From assembly GCF_014651695.1 (NCBI RefSeq), contig NZ_BMXJ01000006.1:286741-350740 (forward strand): 64,000 bases of DNA. Reading direction: 5' to 3'. Source of the DNA: Nocardiopsis terrae. Lineage in GTDB: Bacteria > Actinomycetota > Actinomycetes > Streptosporangiales > Streptosporangiaceae. Below the pieces are notes generated by a model, which made no database searches, was not told where the DNA came from, and saw nothing but the letters and a program-made list of their open reading frames with translations. Shown piece by piece: positions 60,168 through 64,000 of the stretch. The stretch's first letter is position 1, and each line of letters begins with the position of its first letter. The translations under genes were made by a program, and so were the position numbers.

Positions 60168-60704
60168 TCAGCCGGTGTGCTGCTGACGCTGGCCCGGCCC
60201 CTGCTCCTGGCCCTGTTCGGGGGAGCGGGTGGGGTGGGGCGTCGAGGCGGGCCGTTCGTGGGCGGCCCGGTACCCGGCGCGGTAGCCGGACTCGCGGGGG
60301 TCCTCGGAGGCCTCGCCCCCCTCGCCGCGGATCGCGGCGGGCCAGCCGGCGGTCAGGCCGTAGACGACCAGGAGGTCGACGGCGATGACCACCACCGACC
60401 ACAACGGCATGGCGACCAGGAAGGTCAGTTGGGCGATGGCGTTCAGGGATGCCAGGACGATGCCGAAGGCCCGGGCCCAGGTACTGCCGGAGAGGACCGC
60501 CAGACCTGCCACGACCAGCACCACACCCCACAGGCCGAGCAGGAGGCCCCAGGCCTCGTACTCCAGGATCAGCATCTGTGACTCGGCGGCCACGTAGAAG
60601 CCCGGGGTGAAGAACGCCGCGAGGCCCTGGATGACGTTGATCGCGCCGGTGACGATGAGCAGCGTCGAGACGAAGTACTGCCAACCGTTGGCCTGTGTCC
60701 GCAT
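60168..60704 (-). CDS. Four-helix membrane protein (DUF7144-like)
   Basis: This 178-aa protein starts NGWQYFVSTLLIVTGAINVIQGLAAFF and has four hydrophobic segments of the W..F...L...G..N.I.G type, then a hydrophilic, Gln/Gly/Pro-rich tail of about 45 residues. The pattern is the small DUF7144 (SPW-like) membrane family known from actinobacteria, function unknown. AAAGGAG precedes ATG 60704. Confidence 0.8.
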   Translation of the reverse strand: MRTQANGWQYFVSTLLIVTGAINVIQGLAAFFTPGFYVAAESQMLILEYEAWGLLLGLWGVVLVVAGLAVLSGSTWARAFGIVLASLNAIAQLTFLVAMPLWSVVVIAVDLLVVYGLTAGWPAAIRGEGGEASEDPRESGYRAGYRAAHERPASTPHPTRSPEQGQEQGPGQRQQHTG

Positions 60705-60976
60705 AGGTGCTCCTTTGCCGGTCGATCCGCGGACCGAATGGTCCGACGGGGCCGACCCCTCGGGTGTGACGAGCAGGCGGTCCGTACGCCGCACCTTCAT
60801 CATCAGCCACACGGGGTAAGGGGGAGGAAACCGCTTCGCCCGGATCCGGCAAAGCCCGGACGCGCCTTTCCGGTCTGCTCTCGGGGAGGAGGGAAGGGGC
60901 GAGGCGCACAGCGGAGCGGAGCGTGTCAGCGGTCGGCGGGGCTCGGTCCCGGTCGGACCCACGGTCTCCTATTTGC

Positions 60977-60997
60977 TTTTACGTAACAACGTATAAT
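60977..60997 (+). promoter_or_regulatory. Consensus -10 TATAAT within an operator dyad
   Basis: TTTTACGT-AACA-ACGTATAA (60977-60996) is an inverted repeat with one mismatch, overlapping a perfect TATAAT at 60992-60997. It lies 17 bp before the GTG start of the ArsR-like gene, so that gene's product may bind its own promoter. Confidence 0.65.
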
Positions 60998-61013
60998 CCT
61001 GTACCGTGGGACC

Positions 61014-61523
61014 GTGCCAGAACGAACCACGCAGGAACGCCTCGCCGACCTGGAGGCCCGGGTCGCCGAACTGGAGCAGCGGGACCGGGTGCGGGAGGAC
61101 CGGCGCGCGGATCCGGGCTACGCGGAGCGCTTCTTCGCCCTGGAGGCACTCAGGGAACGCGTTCCCGAAGAGGGAGCCGTGGTCTTCGCGGGAGTCGTGC
61201 CGGTCGAGGGGCAGCCGGTCGAATGGCAGAGCGGAATCCCGGTCGACCGGCTCGAAGGCCTCGACTGGTCCCTGCTGGCAGGCAGTCTCGACGCCCTGGG
61301 CAACCCCGTTCGGCTCAGCCTCCTCCACGCTGTCTGGTCCGGAGTCGGCACCGTCGCCGAACTCAAGGAACGCGCGGAGTTCGGCACCAGCGGCCAGATC
61401 TACCACCACGTCAACCTGTTGGCCGCGGCGGGCTGGCTCACCACCCGCAGGCGGGGCCACTACGTCATCCCTCCGGAGCGGCTGGTCCCCCTCCTGGTGA
61501 TCCTCGCCGCGGCCAGGGGCTGA
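61014..61523 (+). CDS. ArsR-like winged-helix regulator with N-terminal coiled coil
   Basis: This 169-aa protein starts with a heptad-type coiled coil (RLADLEARVAELEQRDRVRED, residues 9-29), then a middle segment, then the winged helix LGNPVRLSLLHAVWSGVGTVAELKERAEFGTSGQIYHHVNLLAAAGWLTTRRRGHYVI. The winged helix is ArsR-like. GTG 61014 lies 17 bp after TATAAT with hardly any leader. The target is likely its own dyad; no partner gene is adjacent. Confidence 0.75.
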   Translation: MPERTTQERLADLEARVAELEQRDRVREDRRADPGYAERFFALEALRERVPEEGAVVFAGVVPVEGQPVEWQSGIPVDRLEGLDWSLLAGSLDALGNPVRLSLLHAVWSGVGTVAELKERAEFGTSGQIYHHVNLLAAAGWLTTRRRGHYVIPPERLVPLLVILAAARG

Positions 61524-61862
61524 CCCCCTCCGGGAATCCCCCCTCACACCCCTTCCCCGAACCGTTCTCCGTGAAGGCGTTTCGGCCGCCTGAATCCCAG
61601 GTGTCCTCCCTTTATTGACAAAAGGGGAGAACCGGTCATCTCCCTTTTGTTAGTGTTCCGTGTGGTGTCGATAAGTTTTTCTGTGCTGGCTGTCGGGCCT
61701 GATCGGCAGAAAGTCCACGTTCCTTCCGGTGGTGGACTACCGTGAAATCCACCCGCCTCGGAAGAACTCGGTTCCGGGGCGGGATGTTCCCTGCTCGAAT
61801 TACGGGACCGTGGAACGAACAACGACTCCGCCAGCCGCACGAACGCCGTGAGGAATCCATTC
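61524..61862 (+). promoter_or_regulatory. cvn operon upstream region with hairpin next to TTGACA
   Basis: No gene is found in 339 bp. TTGACA (61615-61620) overlaps the left arm of a hairpin formed by 61618-61630 and 61639-61650 (12 bp, one bulged G, 8-nt loop, ACAAAAGGG..). TAGTGT (61651-61656) follows the right arm. The region is AT-rich relative to its surroundings and probably contains the cvn promoter and a regulatory hairpin or operator. Confidence 0.45.
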
Positions 61863-63668
61863 ATGGCAGTACACCTGTCCGACCGGAAACGCCCCCTTCC
61901 GCGCCCCGGCCAACAGGCACTCGTCGCTCTCCTGGCCGCATCCGCACTGACCGCCCCGGCCTGGTCCTGGGTGGTGTTCGAGAGCCCGGCACCGGTCCGT
62001 ACCCTCATCGCCCTGGTCGGCGGCGTGGCCGGGATCCTGCTGTGCGCGGCCGTGGCCACCGCGGCCCACCAGGCGGCGGCCGCACGCATCGCCCGTGCCC
62101 ACAGCACCCGGGTCAGCGTTGGCGCACGGATCCTGGAGGAGGAGGCGGGGCGGGTCGTCGACGCGCTCCTGCCCGCCGTCTCCCAGGCCGCCCGCGAGGG
62201 GCGCTCGGCCCAGAGCGTGCTCGCCCGGTACCCCCGCCCCGGCCACCCCACGATCGACCGGCTCGCCCACGCCGTCACCACCCAGGTCGCCAGCGCCGAA
62301 CGCCGCTCCGCCCAGGACCGGGAAGCCCGTGCGGAGATCGAGGACGAGGTCACCGACCTGGCCGACTCCGTCCTGCCGCTGATCGTCCACCGGGTCCGCG
62401 CGGACCGCACCAGCGCCGCCGAGACCCTCGCCCAGGAGTTCCAGGACGTCCGCGAACCCGTCGCGAGACTGCGCCGCCGCGTCCTGGACGAGATCCTGGC
62501 CGCCGAACGCCGCTCCGCCACGGCGCTGGTCTCGGCCGCCAACTCCGGTGCGCGCATCCAGGCCCACCTCACCACCCTGCTCGCCCAGCTCCGTGACCTG
62601 GAGGACCGTTACGGCGACCGCGCCGACATCTTCTCCGACCTCCTGAGGGTCGATCACAACGTCTCCCGCACCGGCCGTCTCGCGGACGCGTTCGTGGTCC
62701 TGGCCCAGGGGCGCTCCGGGCGCCGTTGGACCCGGCCCATCATCATGGAGAGCATCCTCCGCGGGGCCATGGGCCGGATCACCGCCTACCGGCGGGTCCG
62801 CCTGCACTACACCAGCAGGGTCGCGGTGGTCGGTTACGCGGCGGAGGGCGTCATGCAGGCGCTCGCCGAACTCATGGACAACGCCGCCAACTTCTCCGCG
62901 CACGGTACCGACGTCCACGTCTACGTGCAGGAGGAGGACACCGGGGTCACCATCACCGTCGAGGACAGCGGTATGGGGATGCGCAAACGCGAACGCCGCA
63001 TCGCCGAGAACCTCATCGCCGAACCCCGAACCCTGGCCACCCTCCCCGGCATCCGGACCGGGCTGGCGGTCGTGGGCTGCCTGGCGGACAAGTACGGCCT
63101 GAAGGTGAGTTTCCGGCCCTCGGCCAGGGGCGGCGTCGGGGTGGTCGTCCTCATCCCGCCCAACCTCATCACCGAACCCCGTGCCCGGGTACGGCGACCG
63201 CGCGCGGCCACCGCCGGTACCCCTGTGGTCGTCGTACCCGGGTCCGGCACCCCCGGGACCGGTACGCCGCCAGCCGGTGTGCCTTCGGCCGACACCCCCG
63301 CCGCCGGGATTCCGGCAGTCGGGACGCCGTCAGCCGGGACCCCGGCCGGCCCGCCGCCCCCGGCACGGGACGCTGCGGACCGCCCGCCCCTGCCCCGACG
63401 CGACGCCCGCCCCGGCCCCGCCGGCCCGGAACCGTCCGGCACCGCCCCCGGACAGCCGACCGGACCCGTCAACCTGCCCCGGCGCCGACGCGGCCACACC
63501 CTGGCCGAAGCGGTCCGGGAGAACCCCGAACAGCTCTTCCCCACCGCGCGCAGGCACCTCGACCCCCAGTCGCGCAACGGGATCCCCACCCGGTTCGCGG
63601 CCTTCCGGGACGCCGGTGCCCCGCCCGAGGAGAACGGCCGGGACACCACCCGGGAGGGCGGCCGATGA
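61863..63668 (+). CDS. cvnA: CvnA-type sensor histidine kinase-like ATPase (conservon)
   Basis: This 601-aa membrane protein has two N-terminal hydrophobic segments (about 18-36 and 45-65), a coiled helical region, and a HATPase domain with LMDNAANFSAHGT (N-box), VEDSGMGM (G1) and PGIRTGLAVVGCLADKYGL. No phosphoacceptor histidine box is evident, as in the nitrate/sulphonate-sensor-like CvnA proteins. The C-terminal 170 residues are Pro/Gly/Thr-rich (GTPSAGTPAGPPPP) with a conserved tail PEQLFPTARRHLDPQ. ATG 61863 has GAGG nine bases upstream. It is followed by cvnB with a 4-base overlap; the operon normally adds cvnC and the GTPase cvnD. Confidence 0.88.
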   Translation: MAVHLSDRKRPLPRPGQQALVALLAASALTAPAWSWVVFESPAPVRTLIALVGGVAGILLCAAVATAAHQAAAARIARAHSTRVSVGARILEEEAGRVVDALLPAVSQAAREGRSAQSVLARYPRPGHPTIDRLAHAVTTQVASAERRSAQDREARAEIEDEVTDLADSVLPLIVHRVRADRTSAAETLAQEFQDVREPVARLRRRVLDEILAAERRSATALVSAANSGARIQAHLTTLLAQLRDLEDRYGDRADIFSDLLRVDHNVSRTGRLADAFVVLAQGRSGRRWTRPIIMESILRGAMGRITAYRRVRLHYTSRVAVVGYAAEGVMQALAELMDNAANFSAHGTDVHVYVQEEDTGVTITVEDSGMGMRKRERRIAENLIAEPRTLATLPGIRTGLAVVGCLADKYGLKVSFRPSARGGVGVVVLIPPNLITEPRARVRRPRAATAGTPVVVVPGSGTPGTGTPPAGVPSADTPAAGIPAVGTPSAGTPAGPPPPARDAADRPPLPRRDARPGPAGPEPSGTAPGQPTGPVNLPRRRRGHTLAEAVRENPEQLFPTARRHLDPQSRNGIPTRFAAFRDAGAPPEENGRDTTREGGR

Positions 63669-64000
63669 ACACGGTCCCCGCCGCGTACCAACCGAAACCG
63701 ATCGAAGAGGAACGGAGGGAGGGGCACCGGGCCGCACCGGGTCCGGACCACCGCCCCAAGAACCCGATGACGACCACGGACACCAGCCTCGACTGGCTGT
63801 TGGAGAACCTGAGGCACCGGACACCGGGCATCCGACACGTCCTGGTGCTGTCCAGGGACGGGCTCAGGATGTGCCACAGCCGGGAGCTGGACACGGACCG
63901 GGCCGATCAGCTCGCCGCGATCTGCGCCGGGATCCAGAGCCTGTCCCTCAGCGCCTCCGCCGAGTTCGGCGACGCGACCGGCGCGGGCCAGGCCATGCTG
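63665..64000 (+). CDS. cvnB: CvnB-type roadblock/LC7 protein, 3' part outside window
   Basis: Some 112 codons are present. The roadblock/LC7 domain starts SLDWLLENLRHRTPGIRHVLVLSRDGLRMC and continues through LAAICAGIQSLSLSASAEFG. CvnB acts as a GTPase regulator-like partner in the membrane-associated conservon complex. ATG 63665 overlaps the cvnA stop (ATGA) and has GGGAGGG upstream; it adds 34 hydrophilic residues compared with the family's usual start, for which ATG 63767 is the alternative but has no ribosome site. Confidence 0.85.
   Translation, partial: MNTVPAAYQPKPIEEERREGHRAAPGPDHRPKNPMTTTDTSLDWLLENLRHRTPGIRHVLVLSRDGLRMCHSRELDTDRADQLAAICAGIQSLSLSASAEFGDATGAGQAML

Overview
The window looks like chromosomal DNA from a high-GC filamentous actinomycete. 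GC is very high, codon position 3 is strongly GC-biased, and GTG starts and leaderless promoters are common. The gene content includes a cvn (conservon) operon, a Zur-controlled set of zinc-free ribosomal proteins, an F420-type oxidoreductase, a SARP regulator and many TetR regulators. A Nocardiopsis-like member of the Streptosporangiales fits best, but this is inferred from gene content and style, not from a database match. I see no prophage, insertion sequence, CRISPR array or replication origin.

Layout. 0-9.9 kb: a divergent acyl-CoA dehydrogenase / fatty-acyl-CoA ligase pair, an orphan PD-(D/E)XK-like gene, an LLM oxidoreductase, an FHA-wHTH protein, a LysR/LysE amino-acid export pair and a CPBP protease/MerR pair. 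9.9-16 kb: a xylo-oligosaccharide-type uptake operon (binding protein, two permeases, GH43) facing a LacI regulator, with palindromic operators between them. 16.2-18.3 kb: CobW-like protein plus S18, L28 and S14 paralogues behind a Zur-like box. 18.4-36 kb: a housekeeping and accessory mix (sirtuin, small membrane proteins, PIG-L deacetylase, pyruvate carboxylase, TetR/SDR pair, universal stress protein, ABC exporter with a fused permease, old yellow enzyme/ArsR, two-component system, FAD oxidoreductase).

36-45 kb is the most unusual part. A glycosyltransferase-like gene and a PfkB kinase form a translationally coupled pair, preceded by four direct TGTCCA repeats at 11-12 bp spacing, the geometry of a SARP operator. 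Converging on them are an NB-ARC/TPR protein, a 31-codon gene for a secreted-looking peptide with its own intrinsic terminator, and a 1045-aa SARP-NB-ARC-TPR regulator. I propose this as a candidate peptide-sensing regulatory cassette. It ends at a tRNA-Gly/Cys/Val cluster.

45.4-64 kb: moeA, an MFS exporter with its TetR, manA, an FKBP isomerase, an acyl-CoA dehydrogenase flanked by TetR genes, a single-chain biotin-dependent acyl-CoA carboxylase with a divergent TetR, an SDR behind a MerR-type promoter, a CMD-family protein, a small membrane protein, an ArsR-like regulator, and the start of a cvn operon cut by the window end. Lipid/acyl-CoA metabolism recurs (acyl-CoA dehydrogenases, ligase, carboxylase, several TetR regulators), but the units are separately controlled, each with its own recognisable operator.
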